This document shows positions 18,312 to 27,164 of a DNA stretch of 64,000 nt, piece after piece. A program made the translations under genes and the position numbers. The stretch lies in NCBI RefSeq assembly GCF_048820975.1, contig NZ_JBMEUF010000001.1, positions 1,364,001-1,428,000 of the forward strand, in the 5' to 3' direction. The notes under the pieces are model-generated. The model was given only the letters and a program-made list of their open reading frames with translations. It searched no databases and was not told the DNA's origin. Numbering within the stretch: the first letter of the stretch is position 1; each line of letters starts with the position of its first letter. The DNA comes from Glaciecola sp048820975 (GTDB lineage Bacteria; Pseudomonadota; Gammaproteobacteria; Enterobacterales; Alteromonadaceae).

Positions 18312-19382
18312 ATGACTGATAACACAATAGATAAAGCTGGCTCGGTACGTGAGGGCGAAGAACTTCCCATTTCAGCCTTAAGGGAATGGCTTGATAGTAA
18401 TATTGGCGGATTACATGGTGATATGAATGTCACGCAATATTCGGGCGGTGCATCTAATTGGACGTATTGCCTAGGGTTTGAAAACAAAGAAATAATATTG
18501 CGACGCCCCCCTGCTGGAACTAAAGCCAAAGGGGCTCACGATATGGGCCGCGAATATCGTTTGCAAGATTCACTAAAACCGGTGTTTGATAAAGTCCCCA
18601 CTATGCTTGGATATACTGATGACGAAAGCGTGATTGGCGCCGAATTCTACGTCATGGAAAAAATTAACGGTATTATTCCAAGAAAGCATTTCCCTCGCGG
18701 GGTTAATCTAAACGAGCAACAAGCTCGAAAACTGTGCGAAGTGGCCTTAGATGAGCTAATTAGTTTGCATAATGTAGACTATAAAAGCGCCAATTTAGAG
18801 CATATAGGAAAAGGTGCCGGCTACGCTGAACGTCAAATCAGCGGTTGGATAGCACGCTACAGCAAAGCAAAAACGTGGAACGTACCAAACGGCAAAAAAG
18901 TGATGCAATGGCTAGAGAAAAATCTACCCACAAAAGAAACTATTTGTATCACACATAATGACTACCGCTTTGATAACCTAGTGCTTGACGCGAATGATCC
19001 AACGGCAATTTTAGGGGTACTTGACTGGGAACTAGCTACCTTAGGCGACCCACTTATGGACTTAGGGAATAGCCTTGCCTATTGGGTGCAAGCCGATGAC
19101 GACTTTTTAGCCAAAAGTACTCAGCGCCAACCTACCCATCTAAAAGGGATGATGACTCGCCAAGAAGTAATTGATTATTACTGCCATAAACAAGGTCTAG
19201 AGCCCAAAGCGTTTGCATTTTATGAAGTATACGGTTTGTTTAGATTAGCCGGCATAGTGCAGCAAATTTATTACAGATACCATCATAAGCAAACTAATAA
19301 TAAAGCATATAAAAACATGTGGGTGTTTGTGCATTATTTAATGTATCGCTGCAATAAAATAATTAAACGCGCTGGCAAGTAA
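18312..19382 (+). CDS. APH-type phosphotransferase (LvaA / ACAD10-11 kinase-like)
   Basis: The protein has 356 residues of the aminoglycoside-phosphotransferase/choline-kinase fold. The N-lobe carries QYSGGASNWTYCLGF and EIILRRPPAG (ATP-site Arg/Lys region). The catalytic loop is ITHNDYRFDNLVLD (HxDxxxxN near residues 216-223), and the metal-binding segment is GVLDWELATLGDPLMDLG. This 'phosphotransferase family protein' type is the stand-alone equivalent of the kinase domain of ACAD10/11 and of LvaA, which phosphorylates the 4-hydroxyl of acyl-CoAs. It begins three bases after the dehydrogenase stop and is surely co-transcribed. It is not an antibiotic-resistance gene by context. Confidence 0.85.
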   Translation: MTDNTIDKAGSVREGEELPISALREWLDSNIGGLHGDMNVTQYSGGASNWTYCLGFENKEIILRRPPAGTKAKGAHDMGREYRLQDSLKPVFDKVPTMLGYTDDESVIGAEFYVMEKINGIIPRKHFPRGVNLNEQQARKLCEVALDELISLHNVDYKSANLEHIGKGAGYAERQISGWIARYSKAKTWNVPNGKKVMQWLEKNLPTKETICITHNDYRFDNLVLDANDPTAILGVLDWELATLGDPLMDLGNSLAYWVQADDDFLAKSTQRQPTHLKGMMTRQEVIDYYCHKQGLEPKAFAFYEVYGLFRLAGIVQQIYYRYHHKQTNNKAYKNMWVFVHYLMYRCNKIIKRAGK

Positions 19383-19423
19383 GCAACACACTAAACATTT
19401 AATATTAAAAGAAGACCGTATTT

Positions 19424-20170
19424 ATGAGACAAAATATTTTAATTACCGGAGCCAGTTCAGGCTTAGGTAAAGGCATGGCTGTAGAGTATGCCAAAATGGG
19501 AAGAAACCTCGCTTTATGTGCAAGGCGGGTAGAGCGTTTAGAAAGTTTAAAAAGCGAACTGCTGGCTATAAACCCTGACATTCAAGTTGTTATTAAATCA
19601 CTTGATGTGAATGACCATGATGCGGTATTTACTGTTTTTGAAGAATTCAGAAAAGACTTAGGACAGCTTGACCGCGTTATAGTGAATGCAGGCATGGGCA
19701 AAGGCGCGTCAATTGGCACGGGATTTTTTGAAGCAAACAAACAAACCGCCGTTACTAACTTTGTGTCGGCTTTAGCGCAATGCGAAGCCGCTGTGAGTAT
19801 TTTTAGGCAGCAAAATAGCGGCCATTTGGTTACCATATCATCAATAAGTGCGGTACGCGGATTTCGCCGAGCAATGACAGTATACGCAGCAACAAAAGCC
19901 GCTATTACTAGCTTAAGCGAAGGTATGCGTATTGATTTAGCCAAAACACCTATAAAGGTGTCTACGATTCACCCAGGCTTCATTAAAAGTGAAATTAATG
20001 AAAAAGTTGAAAAAGTACCATTTATGGTAGATACCGAAACCGGTTGTAAAGCCATGATAAAAGCCATTGAAAAAGAAGGTGCGAATAGCTACGTGCCAGG
20101 ATGGCCATGGACATTAATGCAAGCATTAATGAGAGTTGCGCCTTTATCAATGCTTGCAAAAATGAGTTAG
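19424..20170 (+). CDS. Short-chain dehydrogenase/reductase
   Basis: The protein has 248 residues of classical SDR fold. The NAD(P) motif TGASSGLG is at residues 8-15, with CARR at the end of beta-2 suggesting an NADP preference. VNAG (NNAG-like) is near residue 87, the catalytic Ser lies in TISSISA, and YAATK supplies Tyr and Lys near residue 153. In the levulinate pathway an SDR (LvaD) makes the 4-hydroxyacyl-CoA that the kinase/dehydrogenase pair then isomerises. The gene order here suggests the same, but the substrate is not visible in the sequence. It sits 41 bp after the kinase gene. Confidence 0.85.
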   Translation: MRQNILITGASSGLGKGMAVEYAKMGRNLALCARRVERLESLKSELLAINPDIQVVIKSLDVNDHDAVFTVFEEFRKDLGQLDRVIVNAGMGKGASIGTGFFEANKQTAVTNFVSALAQCEAAVSIFRQQNSGHLVTISSISAVRGFRRAMTVYAATKAAITSLSEGMRIDLAKTPIKVSTIHPGFIKSEINEKVEKVPFMVDTETGCKAMIKAIEKEGANSYVPGWPWTLMQALMRVAPLSMLAKMS

Positions 20171-20174
20171 GGTA

Positions 20175-21059
20175 TTGCAAGCCTCTTTATTTACCTCCGT
20201 TGTTTTGCCGGCTTTACTTGCATTAATTATGTTAGGTATGGGATTAAGCTTGCGCGTACAAGACTTTGCTCGCCTTGCAAGTATGCCCAAAGCTATTTTT
20301 GTAGGTTTAGTTGGGCAAGTGGTGTTACTCCCTTTATTAGCATTTGCTATTGCAGTGTTCTTCAGTGCAAGCCCTGAAATAGCTATTGGGCTAATGATTT
20401 TAGCGGCTTGCCCCGGAGGAACTACCTCAAACTTATTTGCTCATATTGCTAAGGCTAACTTAGCCTTGTCTATATCATTAACCGCTATCACCACGGTAAT
20501 TTGTGTATTTACTACGCCATTTTTGATCGCATTTTCTATCGATTACTTCATTGAGGGTGAGTCCCCAGCGTTCTCGTTACTTGAAACATCACTTGCACTT
20601 ATGCTTATTAGCCTACTACCTGTGCTAATCGGAATGTTGATCAAAGCAAAAAATAACACCTTGGCTGAACGAGCAGAGCCTATTTTTAGAAAACTGTCAG
20701 TGCTATTTATGATTTTGATTATCATCAAAATTTCTTATGACGAAAGTGACTCAATTATTGCGGCTTTCCCTGACATGTTTATTTTAACAATAGGATTAAA
20801 CTTGTTAGCCACGGCTATGGGATTATTTTTAGCACGCTTATTTTTGCTCAGTAATATAGACGGCGCGACCTTGGGGATTGAAATAGGGACACAAAATGCA
20901 ACATTGGCAATCCTTATTGCTATCTCTTTACTTGGTGTACCGGCCTACGCACTAGTGCCCGGTGTATATGGGATAGCTATGTATTTGGGCGCAACATTAC
21001 TCGTAATTCGGTTTAAACAAAAATCACGAAAAGAAGTAAAGGTTGATTCACTGAGCTAA
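20175..21059 (+). CDS. Bile acid:sodium symporter (BASS) family transporter
   Basis: The protein has 294 residues, nine or ten hydrophobic helices and no signal peptide. ACPGGTTSNLFAHIAKANLALSISLTAITT near residue 80 is the BASS/SBF signature that forms the crossed helices of the sodium/substrate site, and EIGTQNATLAI supplies the second one. Members import bile acids, pantoate, pyruvate and other organic anions with Na+. It starts with TTG at 20175, only four bases after the SDR stop, and the upstream TTAGGG is close, so the exact start is less certain. As the last membrane member of the operon it probably imports the operon's substrate. Confidence 0.8.
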   Translation: MQASLFTSVVLPALLALIMLGMGLSLRVQDFARLASMPKAIFVGLVGQVVLLPLLAFAIAVFFSASPEIAIGLMILAACPGGTTSNLFAHIAKANLALSISLTAITTVICVFTTPFLIAFSIDYFIEGESPAFSLLETSLALMLISLLPVLIGMLIKAKNNTLAERAEPIFRKLSVLFMILIIIKISYDESDSIIAAFPDMFILTIGLNLLATAMGLFLARLFLLSNIDGATLGIEIGTQNATLAILIAISLLGVPAYALVPGVYGIAMYLGATLLVIRFKQKSRKEVKVDSLS

Positions 21060-21102
21060 GTTACGCACAATGAACACAAATTAAATAGTATTTGATGCCC
21101 GA

Positions 21103-22662
21103 ATGTTTCGTTTTTTTTCCGTTTTATCTAGCTTTATCTTTTGCTTTTTATCAGCTTCATCAAGCGCGCAGTTACCGCTTGATGAAGCTACATTGGAGCA
21201 AACCATAAACCGAGCCTTACATGAGTTCAACACGCCCGGTATGGCAGTGGGGATTGTTAAAAATCAAGAAGTTATTTTTGCTAAAGGCTTCGGTACAGCA
21301 TCTATTGAAAGCGCCACACAAGTCAAACCATCAACACTATTTCGCATAGGCTCGTTAAGTAAGGCATTTACCGCTTCGGGCTTGGCTATTTTAGTAGATC
21401 AAGGCAAACTAAATTGGGACGATAAAGTACAAACATATTTACCTAATTTTGCACTTTACTCCGCTTATGTTTCAAAAAACTTTACTGTGCTTGATCTACT
21501 CACACATAAAAGTGGGCTAGCAAGCGGCGCCGGTGACAGCATGATTTGGCCTGAACCATCGGGCTTTTCTCGCCAAGAAGTTGTGCATAATTTACGCTAC
21601 TTGAGCCCACAATATGGCTTTCGGGCTCAATATGCTTATAGCAATGTGCTTTATATTACGGCAGGAGAACTTATTGAAAAAATAAGTGGGCTGGCATTTG
21701 AAAAATTCATTGATACCCACATTTTTGCGCCTTTAGACATGAACTGTTTTGCGGGTGATATACCTAAACAAAACTTGCCACATGTGGCTTTAGCTTATGG
21801 CTATAACGATGCTCGTGGGATTTACCCTATTCCAAGAAATAGCGCATCTGAAAAAGGTATTATGGCCAGCGCTGCAGGCGGTATAGTGTGTGATTTAGAT
21901 AGCATGAATAAGTGGGCTAAAGCATGGCTAAACGTAAACACACTGCCTGTTAGTGAACAGTCTTATAAAGTAATGACAAGCGGCCATACCGTGTTATCTG
22001 TTAGCGATGAAGAACAAAATTGGGATATGACCTTGTTTAAGCAATATGGTTTAGGTTGGCGATTAAGCAATATAGGCCACTTAGCTACTATTTCGCATAC
22101 CGGCACCATTTCAGGCTACCAATCTTATTTGTTATTAGTGCCACAATTAGATTTAGGCATTGTTATTTTGAACAACGGCTCTAATTCAGCGGCAAGAGGC
22201 TCGGTTATGCAAACCATCGTTAAGGCCTTCATAGCAGATGCTGGCATTGCTATGAGTAAGCACAACGATTGGATCAATACGTATCTTGAATACTTAGATG
22301 AAAAAGAGGCTGATTATTTACGAAAATATGAAGCCCCCGTAGCCCAAGGCCCAATGCTTATTTCCGATAAAGATATTTTAGGTGTTTTTAAAGATGCATG
22401 GTTTGGTAATTTACGTATTCAACAAGGTAATGGTCACATAAGAATTTCATCAGACCGTATGCTTACTCTCAAAGGAAAGCTACTGCCCTTTGCGGGAACT
22501 AGCTATAAAATTGAATGGGATAACAAAAACGCCGCCAGCGACGCCTTCGTTCACTTTACGATAAATAATCAAAGCAAAGTGGTGTCAGCAACTTTACATC
22601 CGTTCACCGCCAAGAAGCGAGAGAATCACACATATAGGGATATGTTGTTTTATAAACAATAA
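21103..22662 (+). CDS. Secreted serine hydrolase, class C beta-lactamase fold
   Basis: The protein has 519 residues with a signal peptide (about 1-22, ending SSAQL). The catalytic set of the beta-lactamase/esterase family VIII fold is complete: SLSK at 84-87, Y179-S-N181, and HTG in SHTGTISG. A C-terminal extra domain (about 400-519) follows, as in PbpE/AmpH-like and esterase relatives. Such proteins may be peptidases, esterases or lactonases and are only sometimes beta-lactamases, so a resistance role should not be assumed. It follows the BASS gene by 43 bp on the same strand and may belong to that operon. It is convergent with the antiporter gene, with stops five bases apart. Confidence 0.8.
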   Translation: MFRFFSVLSSFIFCFLSASSSAQLPLDEATLEQTINRALHEFNTPGMAVGIVKNQEVIFAKGFGTASIESATQVKPSTLFRIGSLSKAFTASGLAILVDQGKLNWDDKVQTYLPNFALYSAYVSKNFTVLDLLTHKSGLASGAGDSMIWPEPSGFSRQEVVHNLRYLSPQYGFRAQYAYSNVLYITAGELIEKISGLAFEKFIDTHIFAPLDMNCFAGDIPKQNLPHVALAYGYNDARGIYPIPRNSASEKGIMASAAGGIVCDLDSMNKWAKAWLNVNTLPVSEQSYKVMTSGHTVLSVSDEEQNWDMTLFKQYGLGWRLSNIGHLATISHTGTISGYQSYLLLVPQLDLGIVILNNGSNSAARGSVMQTIVKAFIADAGIAMSKHNDWINTYLEYLDEKEADYLRKYEAPVAQGPMLISDKDILGVFKDAWFGNLRIQQGNGHIRISSDRMLTLKGKLLPFAGTSYKIEWDNKNAASDAFVHFTINNQSKVVSATLHPFTAKKRENHTYRDMLFYKQ

Positions 22663-22667
22663 AGAGG

Positions 22668-24422
22668 CTATTTGATCTCTCTATCTTTTATGAAAATTTG
22701 CTGTAATTCTTCACGTCCTTTACGTTCTTTTTGCACGCGGCCTTCTAGCTCTAAATTTTCGTCAATGGCTTCGTTCAGCATTTTCTTGTCATGTTTACTA
22801 AACATGCGGATCATTTTCTGGGCGTGGCGTTGATTGTAACCGTAGGCTTCAAGTACTTTTCTACATGCATTTAAGCCCCCTTCGAATAATTCTCTAACAA
22901 ATACGTCTACGCCATTTTTAGCCAGTTCCGTTGCATGCATTCTATCGCGTGCTCTAGCTACAATCTTAATATGCGGGAACTCCTGCTTAACTAAGTTTGC
23001 AAGCGTATTAATTTGTTCGCGATCATCCACTGCTATTAATAATACTTTGGCATTTTGTATACCTGCTTTGTTAAGAAGATCAGCACGAGTTGCATCCCCA
23101 AAGAAAACTTTATTTCCGAATTTTTTAACAAAAGCGATATGCTCTGCGTCTTTATCAAGAGCCGTAAAAGGAATGTTATTTGCCGACAATACCCGTGCCG
23201 TAATTTGGCCAAAACGCCCAAAGCCAGCAATTATTACTTCAGGCTCATGCTCCATTGCTTGAGAGTCATATACGGGTGGGCAATTTGATGTATTAAAATA
23301 CCGCGCGTACAAAATGACTAACGGTGAAGTGAGCGCCATTGATATGCCAACCACTAGGTTCACGCGTGATGCAACATCTTCACTCATTACCGAAGCGCTA
23401 ATAGCAAGCGTCATAACCACAAAGGCAAACTCACCGCCTTGAGATAACATAATCCCAATTCGTGTAGAGTCTCGTTTACCTTGATTGTTTAAACGCAGTA
23501 TAACAGTAATAATTAAGCCTTTAATTAATACTAAGGCAAAACTTAAACCTAGGATAAAAGCGGGTTCGCTAAACAACAGGGCCAAATTCAAATTCATGCC
23601 TATGGCCATAAAGAATAAACCCAACAACAGGCCTTTAAAGGGTTCAATTTCTGTTTCTAATTGATGTTTAAAGCTGCTGTCAGCCAACAATATCCCCGCT
23701 ATAAACGCCCCCATACCCATTGATAAGCCAGATGCTGACATAGCCAATGCGGTTACAAGCACCAAAAACAAAGCGGCGGCTGTCATGACTTCACGGCTGC
23801 CATACTTTGCCACGACTCTAAGCAAAGGATTTACCAAAAACCGCCCTATAAGTAAAACCGCCGCAATGGCACCTAAACTAATATACCAAGCAACGCTATC
23901 CACACTTTGATTGGGTGAAAATGACGTCACAATAAGTAAAATAGGAATAACGGCAACATCTTGCATCAGCAACATTGAAAAGCCTTGTTGGCCCGGTGCT
24001 GTAGTGAGTATTCGTTGCTCATTCATTAATTGAATAGCAAATGCAGTAGATGACAATGCCAATGCCAAGCCAATCGTCACACTCACTACTAAGCTAAGCC
24101 CTAGTAGGCCGTAGCAAATTAAGCCAATTAAAACGGCACTTAACAGCAGCTGGCTACCACCGCTAATAATAATGTTGTTGCGCATTCGCCAAAGCGTTTT
24201 AGGTTCAAGCTCTAAGCCAATCACAAAAAGTAGTAACACAACGCCCAATTCAGCAAAATGTAATATTGTGCTGGGTTCGTCTATAAAATTAAATACAGAA
24301 GGGCCAATCAGAACGCCAGCTATTAGATAACCTAAGATGGCGCCAAGCTTAAGACGCTTGAACAAGGGAACTGCGATTAAAGTGGCCCCTAAAAATATAG
24401 CTACTGACGGAAGTAAAGTCAC
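22668..24422 (-). CDS. CPA2 monovalent cation:proton antiporter with RCK domain (KefB/YbaL-like)
   Basis: The protein has 584 residues. About 12 transmembrane helices fill residues 1-370, with the CPA2 blocks LGYLIAGVLIGP, ELGVVLLLFVIGLELEP and ALALSSTAFAIQ. A cytoplasmic TrkA-N/RCK domain follows (about 388-505: EVIIAGFGRFGQITARVL, FFGDATRADLL), then a charged coiled-coil-like tail. This matches Kef-type K+/H+ efflux systems, which protect against electrophiles. No KefF/KefG ancillary oxidoreductase is adjacent, so glutathione gating is unproven and YbaL is an equal match. The start is a GTG at 24422 with AAGG upstream. Confidence 0.88.
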   Translation of the reverse strand: MTLLPSVAIFLGATLIAVPLFKRLKLGAILGYLIAGVLIGPSVFNFIDEPSTILHFAELGVVLLLFVIGLELEPKTLWRMRNNIIISGGSQLLLSAVLIGLICYGLLGLSLVVSVTIGLALALSSTAFAIQLMNEQRILTTAPGQQGFSMLLMQDVAVIPILLIVTSFSPNQSVDSVAWYISLGAIAAVLLIGRFLVNPLLRVVAKYGSREVMTAAALFLVLVTALAMSASGLSMGMGAFIAGILLADSSFKHQLETEIEPFKGLLLGLFFMAIGMNLNLALLFSEPAFILGLSFALVLIKGLIITVILRLNNQGKRDSTRIGIMLSQGGEFAFVVMTLAISASVMSEDVASRVNLVVGISMALTSPLVILYARYFNTSNCPPVYDSQAMEHEPEVIIAGFGRFGQITARVLSANNIPFTALDKDAEHIAFVKKFGNKVFFGDATRADLLNKAGIQNAKVLLIAVDDREQINTLANLVKQEFPHIKIVARARDRMHATELAKNGVDVFVRELFEGGLNACRKVLEAYGYNQRHAQKMIRMFSKHDKKMLNEAIDENLELEGRVQKERKGREELQQIFIKDREIK

Positions 24423-24502
24423 AAATTGAATACCTTGTTGTGATTAAACATATAGCTAAATTTCAGCCGTGTAAGCCTACAGTGTAGCGGGTTTATTCAA
24501 TA

Positions 24503-24542
24503 GAAAAAACGCTTTTACTGAAAATCAATAAAAGCGCTTTTA
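24503..24542 (-). terminator. Terminator of the bufferin operon
   Basis: AAAACGCTTTTA and TAAAAGCGCTTTT pair with one bulge. On the minus strand the hairpin is followed by a T-run (complement of the A-run at 24504-24509). It lies about 20 bp after the doxX stop. Confidence 0.7.
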
Positions 24543-24562
24543 TAAAAGACGGGAAAAGTGTG

Positions 24563-24988
24563 CTATTTGATTTTAAAAAGCTTATCAAGTGATAAACGTT
24601 CGGCGCCCCATATAACTACTGCAAGCAGTAACAAGCCCCAAATAACATGAAGATTATAAGCCGCTGCGGGCATGTCTTCTAAACTGATAACCGCAATGTA
24701 ATTGATAACGAAAATACCAAGAGCAGCCTTTCTGGCAAATAAGCCCAAAGCTAATAAAGCAGGTAAAACCAACTCTCCAAATGTGGCTAAATAGGCGGCT
24801 GTCGTAAAATCTAAAATAGGTACGGCGTATTCGTACTCAAACAACATAAGGGTAGAATCCCAATCGTTCAGTTTGGTTAAGCCTGATTTAAAAAATACCC
24901 ATGCTACGTATACTCTAGCGGCTAACAAAGCCGGTGCTGCTAACCATTGTGCCTTGCCAAATATGGCGTTATATATTGTAATAATCAT
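24563..24988 (-). CDS. DoxX-family membrane protein
   Basis: The protein has 141 residues with four hydrophobic helices: LLAARVYVAWVFFKSGLTKL, AAYLATFGELVLPALLALGLF, AALGIFVINYIAVIS and VIWGLLLLAVVIWG. FKSGLTKLNDW and FGELVLPALL are DoxX signatures. I placed the start at the ATG at 24988: AGGG lies eight bases upstream, and an upstream start would run through the end of the DUF2063 gene. It is the fourth gene of the DUF2282-DUF692-DUF2063 operon, where DoxX is a frequent partner and may act in redox or quinone-linked processes. Confidence 0.85.
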   Translation of the reverse strand: MIITIYNAIFGKAQWLAAPALLAARVYVAWVFFKSGLTKLNDWDSTLMLFEYEYAVPILDFTTAAYLATFGELVLPALLALGLFARKAALGIFVINYIAVISLEDMPAAAYNLHVIWGLLLLAVVIWGAERLSLDKLFKIK

Positions 24989-25016
24989 GTGTGTAGCCCT
25001 TGTTTCGTCAACGATA

Positions 25017-25844
25017 CTAAGTAGTTTTATTTCTTGTGGCAATCGCATAAATTTTGCGTGTACCAATGTGTTGTTGTAGCCATTGCGACATGGCAGCTTG
25101 ATCATCACCAAAAGAGGCTAATACCTGTTCAACTGATGATTCATTTACCATACTCTCAAACGCTTTTGCGGGCATTTGTTCACAATACTCGAAAAGTGCT
25201 TTGTAGTGCTCTCTCCATAGCACAATAGACCTTAATACAGGATTATTTATTGCACTGTGAATTAAAATTTTTAAATTTTTTATACCTTCTGCTTTGGTAT
25301 GTTCATTTTCTTCGGGCGAGGCGTGATGCACTAAGGAATACAACTCCTGTACGGGAAAATACACATTCATTACTTGTAAACCAGGTGCTGGCACAAAATT
25401 CAGCTTTGCGGCATCATAGTTTTGTAAAAGAGCAAAAGAATCAGCATCAAAGTCTATATCTTGCTGCCTTTCTATGGTGCTCAAGCGCCAATCAAGCTCG
25501 GCTACTTCTGGTATGTATGGAGTATCGGCCAATGCATCAATATCAAATAAATACGCCGAAAACATCGCGCCATAGTCGGCCCAATCAAAACAATCTTTAG
25601 GGTGTTTTATTAAATACAATTTTGCAATGTTTCTAAATGCGTCCTCTCCTAACAAAGCCAACACCGTAGGAAAGGTAATAGAAAGCGCCCTAATGCCAGT
25701 TTCTATATAATTATTTCGATAAATAAAAAGCGCGTCGTTAACATCAGATGCTTCAGATACAGTATTTGCGCTTAAGTTGTTTGGCTCATTGGTAATATTC
25801 GCAACAAGCATTTGTTGATAGTGAGGCGCAAATAAATTACTCAT
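25017..25844 (-). CDS. bufC: DUF2063-type RiPP biosynthesis partner protein (BufC/HvfC-like)
   Basis: The protein has 275 residues. The N-terminal DUF2063 domain (about 1-120) contains FIYRNNYIETGIRALSITFPTVLALLGEDAF and CFDWADYGAMFSAYL; a helical second half follows. In bufferin and HvfA systems this protein works with the DUF692 enzyme, probably binding the precursor leader. Its ATG at 25844 lies inside the end of the DUF692 gene (8-bp overlap), so translation is coupled. Older 'putative DNA-binding' labels of this domain are not supported by anything seen here. Confidence 0.85.
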   Translation of the reverse strand: MSNLFAPHYQQMLVANITNEPNNLSANTVSEASDVNDALFIYRNNYIETGIRALSITFPTVLALLGEDAFRNIAKLYLIKHPKDCFDWADYGAMFSAYLFDIDALADTPYIPEVAELDWRLSTIERQQDIDFDADSFALLQNYDAAKLNFVPAPGLQVMNVYFPVQELYSLVHHASPEENEHTKAEGIKNLKILIHSAINNPVLRSIVLWREHYKALFEYCEQMPAKAFESMVNESSVEQVLASFGDDQAAMSQWLQQHIGTRKIYAIATRNKTT

Positions 25845-26739
25845 GGCTAATGTTACCGGCTATTTTTTTAGCCTTGCCAGCCTCACCTACTAATTCAGCC
25901 CACGAAGGCAATTCGTTGTCCCATTCAATTAGCGTTGGTTTAGGGCCCAACTTAGCAATAATAAGTTCGTATAATTGCCAACACTGTTCTGACACAAAAT
26001 TAGCGTGGTCATCCACAATAAAGCCATTTAGCTTGGTATCACTGAAGCCTGCAAGATGTATCTCACCCACTAAGCTTGTTGGTAGGCTACTCATTTCTTT
26101 GAATATGTAAGTTACAGGGTCATCAACACCTTGGTTGAGCGCATTTACGATTAAGTTGTTTAAATCTAAAAGCAAGCCGCAGCCTGATTTTTCAGCCATT
26201 GAGACTAAAAACGCTTGTTCTGACATACTATCATTTGCTTGCTCGTGTAATTGAGATGGCAATACATATGCCGAAAGGTTTTCAATTAAAATAGGTCGCT
26301 TTAGCGTATCTTGCACTTGATGAATATTACTGCAAATTGTATCAAGTGCTTGTTGATTATAAGCCAGTGGCAGTAGGTCACCTGAGTGAAAAATACCGTT
26401 ATTTGTGGGAACTCGGTTAAAGCACAAATGCTCTGACACTAAAAAAGCATTAGCATTTTTGACGACTCTAGCAAACTTCTCAAGCGTTTCTGCCGGGACT
26501 TTTAACGCTGAACCTAGCCCTAATGAAGTACCGTGCACACTTATTTTGTATCGCTGTGCAGTGTCTTGGAGTAGAGCTTGCGTAATACCGCCAGCAGCAA
26601 AAAAGTTTTCTGCGTGAATTTCAATAAAGTCGATATTGTTATTGATAGGGTTATTGCTGAGGGCTTCATCAATATGGGGATGGCGCAAACCAAGGCCTAT
26701 AAGTGCCTCAGTTTGCGGTTCAGATAAAAATGGCGGCAA
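25837..26739 (-). CDS. bufB: DUF692 multinuclear non-heme iron oxidase (MNIO), bufferin-modifying enzyme
   Basis: The protein has 300 residues with the TIM-barrel layout of the DUF692/MbnB family. The metal-ligand motifs are in order: GLGLRHPHID at the start, IEIHAENFF, SVHGTSLGLGS, VSEHLCFNR, ILIENLS, CGLLLDLNNLIVNALN, GEIHLAGFSD, DDHANFVS and IEWDNELPSW. Members use two or three irons to oxidise cysteines of a small precursor, to oxazolone/thioamide in methanobactin or to 5-thiooxazole in bufferins. The precursor gene lies 12 bp upstream and the DUF2063 partner overlaps downstream. All expected ligands appear to be present. Confidence 0.92.
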   Translation of the reverse strand: MPPFLSEPQTEALIGLGLRHPHIDEALSNNPINNNIDFIEIHAENFFAAGGITQALLQDTAQRYKISVHGTSLGLGSALKVPAETLEKFARVVKNANAFLVSEHLCFNRVPTNNGIFHSGDLLPLAYNQQALDTICSNIHQVQDTLKRPILIENLSAYVLPSQLHEQANDSMSEQAFLVSMAEKSGCGLLLDLNNLIVNALNQGVDDPVTYIFKEMSSLPTSLVGEIHLAGFSDTKLNGFIVDDHANFVSEQCWQLYELIIAKLGPKPTLIEWDNELPSWAELVGEAGKAKKIAGNISHE

Positions 26740-26751
26740 GAGATAAGTACC

Positions 26752-27048
26752 CTAGCCTTTCATATCTGCTTTCATTTTTTTAAACATTTCTTTAGCTTCT
26801 TTACGGTTATATCCGCCTAAATCTTTACAAGTACCCGTTGGCACTAAGCGCCATTCGCCTATGTCGTTATCAACGGTAGATTGCCCAGCACAGCTGTGTG
26901 TACCAGCAAGGTTTCCACAGTCATTTTGGCCAGCTAAAGATACGCCGTAACATTTTTCTTTTTTCTTACCCGCTGCATCAGCAGATTGGGCAATACCTAA
27001 AGTCATTACAGTAGCAAGTGCAGCAGCGGCAGCAACATTCGTTTTCAT
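26752..27048 (-). CDS. bufA: Bufferin-type RiPP precursor (DUF2282 family)
   Basis: The protein has 98 residues. A Sec-type leader (about 1-26, Ala-rich, ending QSADAAG) is followed by the DUF2282 core EKCYGVSLAGQNDCGNLAG, HSCAG, and GEWRLVPTGTCKDLGG. The four cysteines are residues 33, 44, 53 and 74, the usual spacing of this family. In bufferins the MNIO enzyme converts core cysteines and the secreted product binds copper. A Lys-rich C-terminal tail (about 80-98) follows. A good ribosome site (GAGG, seven bases before the ATG) and first place in the operon fit a highly expressed precursor. Confidence 0.9.
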   Translation of the reverse strand: MKTNVAAAAALATVMTLGIAQSADAAGKKKEKCYGVSLAGQNDCGNLAGTHSCAGQSTVDNDIGEWRLVPTGTCKDLGGYNRKEAKEMFKKMKADMKG

Positions 27049-27072
27049 AGTCGTTCCTCTATAGTGTTGAAA

Positions 27073-27110
27073 TAGTAACTTAGTAATAAACGTCTTGAGT
27101 TAAGTTACTA
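27073..27110 (-). promoter_or_regulatory. Perfect 10-bp inverted repeat in the bufA leader
   Basis: TAGTAACTTA (27073-27082) and TAAGTTACTA (27101-27110) are exact inverted copies separated by 18 bp. The repeat starts 24 bp before the bufA ATG on the minus strand. It may be an operator or a 5'-UTR hairpin. I find no obvious promoter hexamers that fix its position relative to the transcription start. Confidence 0.45.
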
Positions 27111-27164
27111 CAGTTTAGTGATGAAATTCGAATTAATTTCACCACAATGTTGATTTGTTGTTAA

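Noticed and set aside
18312..19382. Aminoglycoside-resistance kinase
   Set aside because: The fold is APH-like, but tight coupling to an ACAD10/11-type dehydrogenase points to acyl-CoA metabolism.
21103..22662. Antibiotic-resistance beta-lactamase
   Set aside because: SxxK, YxN and HTG are shared with esterases, peptidases and lactonases, and the C-terminal extra domain and operon context argue against a resistance gene.
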